A stretch of DNA of 64,000 nucleotides, from assembly GCF_024435355.1 (NCBI RefSeq), contig NZ_JAMJWG010000012.1:248001-312000 (forward strand), read 5' to 3'. The position numbers and the translations under genes were made by a program. The notes below the pieces were generated by a model. The model was given only the letters and a program-made list of their open reading frames with translations. It was not told the DNA's origin and did not search any database. The stretch comes from Streptomyces odontomachi (GTDB lineage Bacteria > Actinomycetota > Actinomycetes > Streptomycetales > Streptomycetaceae). This document shows, piece after piece, positions 32,703-41,327 of the stretch. Each line of letters starts with the position of its first letter. Position 1 is the stretch's first letter.

Positions 32703-34049
32703 ATGATCACCCGACGCAACGCCCTCTCCCTCGCGCTGGTTCCCCCGCTCCTCGCGGCCACCGGCTGCGGCGTCGGCGCTGCGCGGCAACGCGCCTACAC
32801 CACCGACCTGCGCGGCAAGCTGAGCCTGTACGGCTGGCAGGCCACCGACGAGGTGGGGCAGGCCCGCGAGGGCTACGCCGCCCACCAGCTGTCCCACATC
32901 CCGATCACCTACGACAGGGCCAACTTCGACCCGCAGAAGTTCACCGCGCTGCTGGCCAGCGGCAGGGTCCCCGACATCGTCGTCATGATGCGCACGTTCA
33001 TCGGCACCTACGCCGCGAAGGGCCTGATCAGGCCGCTCGACGAGGCGTTCGACATGGCCGGGTTCGATCCGCGCGCGCACTACTACCCCGCCACGTTGGA
33101 CGACGTCACCATGGACGGCAAGATCTACGGGATCCCGCAGTTCTGGCAGCCGTTCGCGTTGCTGCTGAACAAGCGGGTGATGGAACGGTCCGGGGTCACC
33201 GACGAGGACATGGACCTCTCCGACACCGAGCGGTTCCTCGACGCGGTCAGGAAGATGTACCGCGGCCGGCACGGCAAGCCTCAGACGCTCGGCCTGTATC
33301 CGTCCATCACGGACAGCATGCCCGACTGGATCACCGCGTTCGACGGCCGTCTGATGGACGAGTCGGGGCGGCCCACCCTCGACGATCCCGGTGTCGTGGC
33401 GGCGGTGCGCTTCCTGAAGTCGGTCTACGACGTTCAGGGCGGATACGCGGTGGTGGAGAGCTACTTCCAGTCGTTCGACCAGTTCGGCAACGGCAACCAG
33501 TACGTGCGTGACCAGGTGGGCGCCCAGTTGTACGCCCAGTGGTATCCGAACGTGCTCTCCGCGACCGCGAAGAAGGTCAGCATCATGGCCACGCCGCTGC
33601 GGGACCGTTCCGGCAACCCGTTCGCCTGCTCGCAGGGCACCGCGTTCGTGGTCCCCAAGACCGCGCCCAATCCCTCCGCGGCCGTCGCCTGGGCGCGCGC
33701 GGTGACCTCCGACAGCGCCTGGCTCGCGGCCGGCGTGGCCCGCGCCAAGACGGTGCACGACACGCCGGGCGGCATCAACACCGGCCTGTTCACCGGCGCA
33801 CGCTCCGCGGACGACCTGGTACGGCGCAAGTACGTCAAGCCCAGCGGCAACGCCGACTTCGACCAGGTCATCCAGGCGTACTACCAGGTGGTCCGGCACG
33901 GCCGGTCGATCGGCGCGTCGGCAGCCGGCCTTGCCATCCGGCGGGAGCTGGCCAATGCGGTGGTGCAGGCGTTCACCGGGAGCAAGCCGGTCGCCGATGC
34001 GTTGCATGATGCGCAGACGGCGGCGTTGTACGGGTACGACAAGGTGTGA
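32703..34049 (+). CDS. Sugar ABC transporter substrate-binding lipoprotein
   Basis: A 448-residue solute-binding protein of the carbohydrate (CUT1) type. ATG 32703 with GAAGGG upstream begins TRRNALSLALVPPLLAATGC: a basic n-region, hydrophobic core and lipobox ending at Cys 22. The mature part has the periplasmic-binding fold with LSLYGWQATDE, VPDIVVMMRTFIGTYAAKG, YGIPQFWQPFALLLNKRVM and TAFVVPKTAPNPSAAVAWAR. It would capture an oligosaccharide at the cell surface. It lies downstream of the GH38 alpha-mannosidase. The likely permease partners are 3-5 kb away on the opposite strand, and no ATPase gene is nearby; in Streptomyces such systems commonly share the MsiK ATPase. Confidence 0.9.
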   Translation: MITRRNALSLALVPPLLAATGCGVGAARQRAYTTDLRGKLSLYGWQATDEVGQAREGYAAHQLSHIPITYDRANFDPQKFTALLASGRVPDIVVMMRTFIGTYAAKGLIRPLDEAFDMAGFDPRAHYYPATLDDVTMDGKIYGIPQFWQPFALLLNKRVMERSGVTDEDMDLSDTERFLDAVRKMYRGRHGKPQTLGLYPSITDSMPDWITAFDGRLMDESGRPTLDDPGVVAAVRFLKSVYDVQGGYAVVESYFQSFDQFGNGNQYVRDQVGAQLYAQWYPNVLSATAKKVSIMATPLRDRSGNPFACSQGTAFVVPKTAPNPSAAVAWARAVTSDSAWLAAGVARAKTVHDTPGGINTGLFTGARSADDLVRRKYVKPSGNADFDQVIQAYYQVVRHGRSIGASAAGLAIRRELANAVVQAFTGSKPVADALHDAQTAALYGYDKV

Positions 34050-34189
34050 CGGCGGGGGTGGGGGCGGGTGCCCCCTTCCCCGCCTCCCGGAGCCCCCTCA
34101 GGGGGTGGTTCGCCGCGTGCGGGGGCTTCTGGAGCGGGGCTCCGGCCTTTGCCGATTGGCCGTGGGAGGCTGAGGCGCATTTCCGGCTG

Positions 34190-34227
34190 CGGGCGGTGGG
34201 ACTTGTTGCGCAGTTCCCCGCGCCCCT
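34190..34227. repeat. Partial copy (right end) of the 132-bp dispersed repeat
   Basis: GTTGCGCAGTTCCCCGCGCC then CCTT matches the right end of the family. The left half is absent. It lies in the gap 34050-34388, which otherwise holds GC-rich sequence and the AlkD-like gene's leader. Confidence 0.6.
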
Positions 34228-34388
34228 TAGCAGTGGGTACTGAATCGGAGCACGGGTGTCCGGTCTCGGCGGTGTATTTTTGCGGGCCGGTGATCGGGCT
34301 GGGCGGGGCCGGCGGTTATGTACCTCGATAAGAGGGAGGACGAGTCTGTCGTAGGCTGCATTTCACGGCTGTGGGACAGGAGGCTGAG

Positions 34389-35060
34389 GTGGCCGGAACA
34401 ACGCTGACCGAGGTGATGGCGGAGCTCGCTGCGCTTGAGGATCCGAAGATTCGCGCGGTGAACGAGAGGCACGGCGACCACCACGGTGTGAACCTCAGCA
34501 AGTTGCGCGCGCTCGCGAAGCGGTTGAAGACGCAGCAGGATCTCGCGTGCCGGCTCTGGGCGACGGATGACGACGCGGCGCGGCTGCTGGCGCTCCTGGT
34601 CTGCCGTCCGAAGGCGTTCGAGCGTGCTGAGCTGGACACCATGCTGCGCGAGGCGCGCACGCCCAAGGTGCACGACTGGCTCGTGAACTACGTGGTGAAG
34701 AAGAGCCCGCACGCCGAAGAGCTGCGCTTGGCCTGGTTCGCCGACCCGGATCCCGTGGTCGCGAGCGCCGGCTGGGCGCTGACCACCGAACGCGTGGCGA
34801 AACGGCCGGAGGGCCTCGACCTTTCCGGACTGCTCGACATCGTCGAGACGCAGATGAAAGACGCCCCCGAGCACCTCCAGTGGGCCATGAACCACTGCCT
34901 GGCCCAGATCGGCATCGACCACGCCGAACACCGCGCCCGTGCCATCGACATCGGTGAGCGCCTGGAGGTACTCAAGGACTATCCGACTTCCCCGGGCTGC
35001 ACGTCTCCGTTCGCCCCCGTCTGGATCACCGAGATGGTGCGCCGACAGGGCGTGGGCTGA
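34389..35060 (+). CDS. AlkD-like DNA alkylation repair / HEAT-repeat protein
   Basis: A 223-residue all-helical protein. GTG 34389 has a perfect GGAGG five bases upstream; the open frame extends to 34371 without a better site. HHGVNLSKLRALAKRLKTQQ, LACRLWATDDDAARLLALLV and VVASAGWALTTERVAK match the HEAT-like repeats of AlkD family DNA glycosylases, which excise alkylated bases. Catalytic Asp/Trp positions cannot be aligned reliably by eye, so glycosylase activity is not assured. It stands alone, convergent with the DUF4246 gene, and interrupts the sugar transporter locus. Confidence 0.75.
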   Translation: MAGTTLTEVMAELAALEDPKIRAVNERHGDHHGVNLSKLRALAKRLKTQQDLACRLWATDDDAARLLALLVCRPKAFERAELDTMLREARTPKVHDWLVNYVVKKSPHAEELRLAWFADPDPVVASAGWALTTERVAKRPEGLDLSGLLDIVETQMKDAPEHLQWAMNHCLAQIGIDHAEHRARAIDIGERLEVLKDYPTSPGCTSPFAPVWITEMVRRQGVG

Positions 35061-35090
35061 CCCGCACGCCCGCCGGGTTCCGGCGACGGT

Positions 35091-36587
35091 TCAGTGCTCG
35101 CACAGGGAGAACTCTCGCTCGAAGAGTTGCTCGTTGTGCTCGTCGACGAAGAACTTGCGTTCCCGCATGAGTTGTTCGCGGTAGCCCTTGGCCTCTTCCA
35201 GCGTCATGGTCGAGGTGGCGGACCAGGGCTGCTGCGGCGGCACATCGGACGTCGAGACGATCGTCGCCGACGGGTCCACCAGGAAGAACGCAAGGATTTT
35301 GCGATATCCAGGCCGCGTGGGGTCCGAGAGGCGAAACGCGCCTACGCGGTGTTGCAGAACGTTCGGAAAGGCCAGGCAGCGGCCCGCCGGGGTCGACGCC
35401 GATCCCAGCACCTGGTTCAGCGGGTCTTCGTTTTCCAGGCCGTAGACCTCACTCACGCCGTTGTCGTCATTCTGCTCGTAGTTCGGGTCGTTGACCGCCG
35501 TCCGGAAACTCAGCCCGCTCTCGGTGATGTTCTCGCTGTCCCAGTAGTAGATGCCGGTCGAGACGATCCGCTCGTTCATCATCCCCTCGACATGCCAGGA
35601 ACCGCCTTGGTACTCGGGCTTATCCGGGGTGAGATGGATGGTGGCGAGCTTGACGATGACCTGGAGACGACGGCCGCGCAGGTCGACGCGGGCGGAGTCG
35701 TCGGGCAGCGTGGGCGGGGTGAAGACCGGGGCGTCCGGGACGACCGGGCGGCGGTTCTCCCACCACCTCTCGTCGGCCTCCTCCCATGCCTCGTAGGCCT
35801 CATCGTCGTCGCCGGAGGGCTCGACCGGCTTGTCCGGGGCCTCGTCGTACCACGCGTAGGGGTCGGCCACGATCCGCAGGGGCCGCGGATGGCGCAGATC
35901 GGTGAGCACGTTCTCCAGCAGCGGGCGCAGGCGCGCGAACAGGTCCGGCAGGACGGCGGCGAGTTCGCCATGTGCCACGGGGTGGACGTTGTTGACGTAC
36001 GAGCGGAAGACGACATCGCCGTCGTCACCGACCTCGACATCCGTGGGCAGCCACTGGAACTTCTCCGAGAATTCGTACCGTGACCTGCCGGCCGCCGGAT
36101 TCCGCCAGGCCCCCTCGGATATACCGCTGACCTCACGCACGAGGCAGAACAGCGAGGGGTGAACGAGATCCAGTACCTGGCCGTCGGAGCCCGGATGCCA
36201 GTCCCGTTCCGCCTCGGGGACCTCTTCCAGCACCCGAACCGCCGCACGCAGCCGGGACCTGAGCTCGTCGTCGACCAGGGTGTCCGACTGCCACACCCCG
36301 TCGACGGCGGACACCTCCACGCCGGTTCGCCCGTCGCGCAGTCCGGCGTAATACGCGAGTTCTTCGAGCACATAACGGATCTGCGCTTCGGTCAGGCCCT
36401 GGGCGACCGCCTCCCGTGTCCACCTGGCGACGATTCCGGCGTCGTTCATCTTGACGAACCATTCCGGCTTCGCCCGGATGTGGGCGCTGCACCGCATCAT
36501 CTGAAGTTCCCGCAGTGTTCGGGGCTCCTTGGACGATCCGGTGCGGGAAGCAAGAAAAGGCAGCGGGAATGCAGCCAGCTCGGTCAA
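35091..36587 (-). CDS. DUF4246 family protein
   Basis: A 498-residue protein matching DUF4246, a family common in fungi and found in some actinomycetes, with no established function that I know of. N-terminal signatures are TLRELQMMRCSAHIRAKPEW and the middle has FQWLPTDVEV and VNNVHPV. A later GGSWHVEGMMNERIVSTGIY and FPNVLQHRVGAFRL followed by RKILAFFLVDP resemble the HxE...H...R metal/co-substrate triad of Fe(II)/2-oxoglutarate dioxygenases; this is my inference. The start codon is TTG 36587, with GGGAGGA 9 bases upstream, chosen because the conserved N-terminus begins here. It is convergent with the AlkD-like gene. Confidence 0.75.
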   Translation of the reverse strand: MTELAAFPLPFLASRTGSSKEPRTLRELQMMRCSAHIRAKPEWFVKMNDAGIVARWTREAVAQGLTEAQIRYVLEELAYYAGLRDGRTGVEVSAVDGVWQSDTLVDDELRSRLRAAVRVLEEVPEAERDWHPGSDGQVLDLVHPSLFCLVREVSGISEGAWRNPAAGRSRYEFSEKFQWLPTDVEVGDDGDVVFRSYVNNVHPVAHGELAAVLPDLFARLRPLLENVLTDLRHPRPLRIVADPYAWYDEAPDKPVEPSGDDDEAYEAWEEADERWWENRRPVVPDAPVFTPPTLPDDSARVDLRGRRLQVIVKLATIHLTPDKPEYQGGSWHVEGMMNERIVSTGIYYWDSENITESGLSFRTAVNDPNYEQNDDNGVSEVYGLENEDPLNQVLGSASTPAGRCLAFPNVLQHRVGAFRLSDPTRPGYRKILAFFLVDPSATIVSTSDVPPQQPWSATSTMTLEEAKGYREQLMRERKFFVDEHNEQLFEREFSLCEH

Positions 36588-36763
36588 TTCTCTCGGTCCT
36601 CCCAGTCGGTGTGTGGCGGCGGGAAGGATACTTCAGCGGACTGACAACGCAGCCGTGGCTCCGGACGCCACCGGCGCCGACCTGCACCTCATGGCCGGCC
36701 CGGGCCTGAGTGCGCACGGCGCGCCCGCCGCGGCCGGCCACGCCACCCGCCGGTCACGCCGTC

Positions 36764-36850
36764 CGCCGGCAACCGCGCGTCGTACGCCGGCAACCGCGCG
36801 TCGTAGGGCTGTGGAAAGGCGTGCCCCAGCGCATGGAAAGGCGTCCCCAG
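36764..36850. repeat. 21-bp perfect tandem duplication followed by a second short tandem repeat
   Basis: CGCCGGCAACCGCGCGTCGT plus A occurs twice (36764-36784 and 36785-36805). TGGAAAGGCGT(G)CCCCAGCGC then occurs twice between 36811 and 36852. They lie in the gap 36588-36972 between the DUF4246 gene and the permease gene, where no gene is supported. Confidence 0.75.
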
Positions 36851-36972
36851 CGCCTTCCGGCTCACCCCGGGAGGGGAAGGGGCGTGCACCGGCGCAGGGG
36901 GCAGCGGCCCGCCGCGTAGGCGGCCGGGGTGATGCGCTGATCTGGCGCGGGGGCGCCGGGACGCCCGAGGAG

Positions 36973-37917
36973 CTACCCCTTGCGACCCTGCGTGGCGATG
37001 CCGTCGATGATGTACCGCTGGCCCATCGCGAACAGCACCACCATGGGAAGGGTGACCAGCAGGGCCGCCATCATCACCCACTGGTAGTCGCCCTGGCCGC
37101 CCGCCGTCGGGCTGAACTGCGTCATGGCGTACGAGATGCCGAGCGGCACCGTGAAGTCGTCCGGGTTGGCGAAGTTCAGGTAGATCAGCGGGGCCTGGAG
37201 ATTGCTCCAGCTCGCCTGGAACTCGAAGAGGAAGACGATGATCAGGGACGGCACCGACAGGGGTAGGCAGATTCTGCGGTAGAGGCCGAAATAGCCGCAG
37301 CCGTCCAGCCGGGCCGCTTCGAAGGTGTCCCGGGGCAGGCCCATGAAGAACTGCCTGAGCAGGAAGATGTAGAAGGCCGAGCCGAAGAGGTTCTGGCCCC
37401 ACAGCGGCACGGTCGTGCCGATGGCGCCGAGCGACTGCCAGACCAGGAAGTTCGGGACGAGGGTGACCGCGCCCGGCAGCATCATCGTGCCCAGCAGCAG
37501 GGCGAACAGGGTGCGTTTGAAGGGAAAGCGGAAATACGCGAAACCGAAGGCGACCAGCGAACTCGATATCGTCACGAATCCGGCCGCAAGTACCGCGATG
37601 TAGAGGCTGTTGAACAGCCAGTGCTGCACCGGCAGCTTGTCCCAGACGTCGACGAAGTTCGCGAAGGTGAGGTGGTCCGGTATGAGCTTGTTGTCGAACA
37701 CCTCGCCGCGTGGCTTGAGGGAGGCCGCCAGCAGCCAGGCGAACGGGTAGAGGAAGAGGATCGCGAAGCCGATCAGCAGGAGCCAGCACAGCACCTGGCC
37801 GGCACCGGGCCAGCGCAGCCGCCGCGGCCGGTGCTGCCGGGGCTCCGCCGGGCGCTCCGCGGATCGCGGGCGGTCGACGGGCGCGGGCTCGGTGACCATC
37901 ACGTCGGCGCTGCCCAT
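36973..37917 (-). CDS. Carbohydrate ABC transporter permease (MalG-type)
   Basis: A 314-residue inner membrane permease. ATG 37917 overlaps the stop of the upstream permease by one base (TGATG). Six membrane segments start with VLCWLLLIGFAILFLYPFAW. The EAA loop, which contacts the ATPase, reads EAARLDGCGYFGLYRRICLP. MalG-type features include FRFPFKRTLFALLLGTMMLP and the final VVLFAMGQRYIIDGIATQG. The pair forms a CUT1 sugar importer and its likely binding protein is the lipoprotein at 32703. No ATPase is encoded here. Confidence 0.92.
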   Translation of the reverse strand: MGSADVMVTEPAPVDRPRSAERPAEPRQHRPRRLRWPGAGQVLCWLLLIGFAILFLYPFAWLLAASLKPRGEVFDNKLIPDHLTFANFVDVWDKLPVQHWLFNSLYIAVLAAGFVTISSSLVAFGFAYFRFPFKRTLFALLLGTMMLPGAVTLVPNFLVWQSLGAIGTTVPLWGQNLFGSAFYIFLLRQFFMGLPRDTFEAARLDGCGYFGLYRRICLPLSVPSLIIVFLFEFQASWSNLQAPLIYLNFANPDDFTVPLGISYAMTQFSPTAGGQGDYQWVMMAALLVTLPMVVLFAMGQRYIIDGIATQGRKG

Positions 37918-38882
37918 CAGTCGTTCCCGCCCTCGTAGTAGACGAACCTGTTGCCCAGCGTGAACTGGAGCGAGGTGATGACCAGGATGATCAGGAACAG
38001 CAGCCAGGCCATCGCGGCGGCGAACCCCATGCTGAATTCCTGGAAGGCCTGCTGGAAGAGGTACACGCCGTAGAACAGCGCGGACTCCGGTGCGAGATTC
38101 GTGGCGTCCCGGAAGAAGAGCAGATATGCCTGGTCGAAGATCTGGAGCGCGGCGATGGTGAGCACCACCACGCAGAAGAACAGCGGCCCCGAGATCATCG
38201 GCACCGTCACCTGGAAGAACCGCCGCACCGGTCCCGCACCGTCGATGGCCGCCGCCTCGTAGAGGTCGGTGGGCACCTGTTTCAACGCGGCCAGCAGGAT
38301 CACCACGGTCCCGCTCACGCCCCAGAGCGTCATCACGACGACGGAAGGCTTGATCCAGGCGGGGTCCACCAGCCACTGCGGGCCGTCGATGCCCACGAAC
38401 GACAGTGCCTTGTTGATGGCGCCCGTATTACCGTTCAGGAGGATGAGGAAGACCGAAGCGGTGGCCACGGTCGGTGTCATCTTCGGCAGGTAGAACAATG
38501 TGCGGAAGACGCCGGAGCCCCTTTTCACGCGATGCAGGAGTCCGGCGAGGAACAGCGCCAGGCAGATTTCCAGCGGAACGGCCATGATGGCGTAAAAGAG
38601 CGTGTTCCCGAGGGAAGTGGCGATCTTCGGGTCCTCCAGCAGACGCCGGTAGTTCTGCAGTCCGACGGATTCGCCTGCGCCGGTGGCGACGTCGTAATCG
38701 GTCGTCGACACATAGAGGCTGTAGAGCATCGATCCCACGGTGAAGAGCAGGAATCCGATGATCCACGGCGATATGAACAGGAGCCCCGCGCGGGCTTCCC
38801 GGCGGCTGTTCACAGTGGACCACCGGCCACGCCTCGGTCGGCCTCCTGACCGACCGGGACGCAGGGTCGAAGGTGCTGTCAC
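37917..38882 (-). CDS. Carbohydrate ABC transporter permease (MalF-type)
   Basis: A 321-residue permease. GTG 38882 was chosen because GGGAG lies seven bases upstream and the longer frame has no support. After a basic N-terminus come LLFISPWIIGFLLFTVGSML and further membrane segments; the EAA loop is EAAAIDGAGPVRRFFQVTVP. It is first in a two-gene unit, translationally coupled to the MalG-type gene. An operator-like TGGGATCGATGCCA lies 45 bp upstream of the start, identical in pattern to one in the mannosidase divergent promoter. Confidence 0.92.
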   Translation of the reverse strand: MTAPSTLRPGRSGGRPRRGRWSTVNSRREARAGLLFISPWIIGFLLFTVGSMLYSLYVSTTDYDVATGAGESVGLQNYRRLLEDPKIATSLGNTLFYAIMAVPLEICLALFLAGLLHRVKRGSGVFRTLFYLPKMTPTVATASVFLILLNGNTGAINKALSFVGIDGPQWLVDPAWIKPSVVVMTLWGVSGTVVILLAALKQVPTDLYEAAAIDGAGPVRRFFQVTVPMISGPLFFCVVVLTIAALQIFDQAYLLFFRDATNLAPESALFYGVYLFQQAFQEFSMGFAAAMAWLLFLIILVITSLQFTLGNRFVYYEGGND

Positions 38883-38926
38883 GTCACGGCTCCCAACTCG
38901 TTGAACCACGCCCGCAGGCAAGAATG

Positions 38927-38940
38927 TGGGATCGATGCCA
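38927..38940. promoter_or_regulatory. Operator-like near-palindrome TGGGATCGATGCCA before the permease operon
   Basis: On the minus strand it reads TGTGGCATCGATCCCA, differing by one base from the site at 28981-28996. It is placed where a repressor would block the permease promoter. LacI-family binding is inferred from the palindrome type. The gap 38883-39131 holds this site and no gene. Confidence 0.6.
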
Positions 38941-39131
38941 CAGTCGTGGTGGCCGGGACTATAGGACACGGTGGTGGAGGCCACAAGGGATGCGGCGAGG
39001 AGCCGGAGGCGGGGCCGGCGGAGGTGTCGCTCAACGCACCGTCGGCGAGGGGGGGTTGGGTCCCGCCGGTGGGTTCGGGCACCGCCGTGGCGACCACGGC
39101 ACCGCCACCGGCAGCCGGCGGGTACGTCTCA

Positions 39132-39932
39132 TCAGCGTTCGCCGAGGTACGCCGCCAGCTCGGCGGCCCCGCCCAGCATCGCCCGCCCGCGTGCGGACAG
39201 CCGGTCGCGCCAGTCCCGCAGGGTGGCTTCCAGTGGTTCGAGACCGCCGGCGGACCGCACCTGGGCGATGACCGGTGCGATGTGCTCCAGCAGGTAGCCG
39301 CCCCGCCTGAGTTGGTGGGTCAGCCGGGCGTCCCGTACGTCGGACTCGTCGTAGACGCGGTATCCGGTCCGCGGGTCGCGGCGCGGGCGCACCAGGCCGG
39401 CGCGCTCCCAGGTGCGCAGCGTCGCGGGCCGGATGCCGAGCCGTGCCGCCAACGGCCCGATGAACGTGCCGCCGGGCGCGGACACCGCGGCCGGCCCGGA
39501 CCCCGCACCCGGCTCGGCCCCCGTCCCGGTCTCGGTCTCCGTCCCGGTCTCGGTCTCCGTCCCGGTCTCGGGCGCCGTCGTGGGCTCCAGGTCGCGCAGG
39601 GCCCGCTCCACGGCCTGGAGGGTCCGCCGGTCGTCGAGGAGTTGGGCGTGGCTCTCGTCGATGAGCCGGAACGCCTCGTCGACGGCGCCCCGGTGCACGG
39701 CCCGCATGATCGACGTCGCCGTCTGGTGGCCGTGTCCGGGCACCAGGGCGAGGAACGCGCGCAGCGCCCCCGCGTGCAGCGGCGTGTAGGTGCGGTAGCC
39801 GTGGGGGGTGCGGTCGGCGGCCGGAAGGATGCCGGCCGCCTCGTAGTTCCTGACCGCCTGCGTGGAAAGACCGTGCCCGCGTGCCAGATCGACCGGCCGG
39901 AGCCGCGCACCGCTTTGAAGGTTTCTCCCCAT
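39132..39932 (-). CDS. MerR-type regulator with two HTH domains (TioE-like)
   Basis: A 266-residue protein with two MerR-like DNA-binding motifs in one chain. The N-terminal one (about 10-60) reads PVDLARGHGLSTQAVRNYEA and GYRTYTPL; the second (about 155-205) FIGPLAARLGIRPATLRTWE and GYRVYDESDVRDARL. Between them is a Thr/Glu/Gly-rich linker (about 120-145) encoded by an 18-bp tandem DNA repeat. The C-terminus is helical. Start ATG 39932 is where the conserved chain begins; the ribosome binding site is weak. It is divergent from the erythromycin esterase homologue with a 69-bp gap, so it probably controls that gene, in the same way as TioE-type regulators control neighbouring resistance genes. 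Confidence 0.82.
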   Translation of the reverse strand: MGRNLQSGARLRPVDLARGHGLSTQAVRNYEAAGILPAADRTPHGYRTYTPLHAGALRAFLALVPGHGHQTATSIMRAVHRGAVDEAFRLIDESHAQLLDDRRTLQAVERALRDLEPTTAPETGTETETGTETETGTGAEPGAGSGPAAVSAPGGTFIGPLAARLGIRPATLRTWERAGLVRPRRDPRTGYRVYDESDVRDARLTHQLRRGGYLLEHIAPVIAQVRSAGGLEPLEATLRDWRDRLSARGRAMLGGAAELAAYLGER

Positions 39933-39981
39933 GAATGCCCCGTGCGCCTGCCGTTGTCGCGGAAAAGTTTCAACCGGATCT

Positions 39982-39997
39982 TCAACGATACCGTTGA
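39982..39997. promoter_or_regulatory. Inverted repeat TCAAC-GATACC-GTTGA in the MerR/esterase divergent region
   Basis: The perfect five-base arms lie five bases before the esterase start codon. An extra TTTCAACC half-site is at 39968-39975. MerR-family regulators bind such dyads within the promoter spacer; assignment to the adjacent regulator is inferred from position only. Confidence 0.45.
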
Positions 39998-40001
39998 CGG
40001 C

Positions 40002-41213
40002 ATGGTTACTGACATCAGGGACACCATGCATGCCGTCGAGGCGGCCGTGGTCATGAGGTTGCTCCCGGCCCGGCCCCGGCTGCTCGCCCTGGGCGAGCCG
40101 ACGCACGGCGAGGACACGCTGCTCGACCTGCGCAACGACCTGTTCCGGCAACTCGTCGAGCAGGAGGGGTACCGGACGATCGCGATCGAGAGCGACTGCG
40201 TGAGGGGCCTGCTCGTGGACGACTACGTCACCTCGGGCACGGGCACCTTCGAGGACGTCATGGAGCGCGGCTTCAGCCACCCGGACCTCGGACTCGGGGC
40301 GTCCGCGGCCAACCGTGAACTCGTGCGCTGGATGCGCGCCCACAACGACGGCCGGCCCGCGTCCGAGCGGGTCCGCTTCGCCGGTTTCGACGGCCCGCTG
40401 GAGATCACCGGCGCCGCGAGCCCCCGGCAGGCCCTCACCGGGCTCCACCACTACCTTTCGACCTGGGTGGACGCGGACCTGCTGCCCTGCACCGCGGAGA
40501 CGCTGGACCGGCTGCTCGGCGCCGACGACCGGTGGAGCGATCCGGCCGCGATGATGGACCCGGCCCAGTCCGTGGGGCGGTCGGCCGAGGCCGGCCGGCT
40601 GCGGCTGCTCGCCGACGATCTGGTGGCGCTGTTCGACGAGCAGACGCCGCACCTGCTCGCTTCGGCCCCGCGGGACGCCTGGGACCGGGCGCGCCTGTAC
40701 GGGCGCACCGCCACCGGCCTGCTGCGCTACCACTCCTGGATGGCCGACACCTCGCCGGCCCGCATGACCCGGCTGGTGGCCCTGCGGGACCGGATGATGG
40801 CCGACAACCTCCTCGCCCTCGCCGAACGGGGCCCGGCGCTCGTCCACGCCCACAACTCCCATCTCCAGCGCGACAAGAGCACGATGCGGATGTGGCAGGG
40901 CGCGGTGCAGTGGTGGAGCGCCGGTGCGCTGGTCAGCGCCCATCTCGACGAGGGGTACGCGTTCGTGGCCACGGCCCTCGGCACGATCCGGCACCGGGGA
41001 GTGGACACGCCGCCGCCGGACACGCTCGAAGGGCTCCTGTACGCGCTCCCGGAGGACCGCTACGTCATCGACGCGCCCCGGCTGGCCGGCGCCCTCGGCG
41101 ACACCCGGCCCGCACCCCGCGAATCCCCCTGGTTCGGCTACGCCCCGCTCGATCCGGCCCACCTGGCGGACAGCGACGGGATCGTCTTCGTCAAGGACGT
41201 CGCACGGAGCTGA
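40002..41213 (+). CDS. Erythromycin esterase family protein
   Basis: A 403-residue protein starting at ATG 40002; the open frame extends far upstream but only across the divergent regulator. LLALGEPTHGEDTLLDLRN (28-46) gives the conserved Glu-x-x-His-Gly motif (H35), RTIAIESDCVRGLLVDDYV and VRFAGFDGPLEITGA follow, and LVHAHNSHLQRD carries later His residues. Such enzymes hydrolyse macrolide lactones in Ere-type resistance, but many homologues have other ester substrates, so drug resistance is not certain. The tandem-HTH MerR neighbour suggests inducible expression. A GGGGCGCCCC hairpin follows the stop. Confidence 0.85.
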   Translation: MVTDIRDTMHAVEAAVVMRLLPARPRLLALGEPTHGEDTLLDLRNDLFRQLVEQEGYRTIAIESDCVRGLLVDDYVTSGTGTFEDVMERGFSHPDLGLGASAANRELVRWMRAHNDGRPASERVRFAGFDGPLEITGAASPRQALTGLHHYLSTWVDADLLPCTAETLDRLLGADDRWSDPAAMMDPAQSVGRSAEAGRLRLLADDLVALFDEQTPHLLASAPRDAWDRARLYGRTATGLLRYHSWMADTSPARMTRLVALRDRMMADNLLALAERGPALVHAHNSHLQRDKSTMRMWQGAVQWWSAGALVSAHLDEGYAFVATALGTIRHRGVDTPPPDTLEGLLYALPEDRYVIDAPRLAGALGDTRPAPRESPWFGYAPLDPAHLADSDGIVFVKDVARS

Positions 41214-41242
41214 TCCCGACGGACGCGAGGCAGCCGTGGACA

Positions 41243-41271
41243 GGGGCGCCCCCGTGGATCAGGGGCGCCCC
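41243..41271. terminator. Bidirectional hairpin terminator between the esterase and protease genes
   Basis: GGGGCGCCCC occurs at 41243-41252 and 41262-41271. Each is self-complementary and the two also pair with each other around a nine-base loop. It lies between convergent genes. Confidence 0.55.
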
Positions 41272-41327
41272 GGGTGCCGGTCAGCCGGCCGGAACGGTGC
41301 GGTGGGGTGGGGTGCGGTGGGGACCCG

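Noticed and set aside
38901..40001. Long N-terminal extension of the erythromycin esterase frame
   Set aside because: It runs antisense across the MerR gene; the conserved protein starts at 40002.
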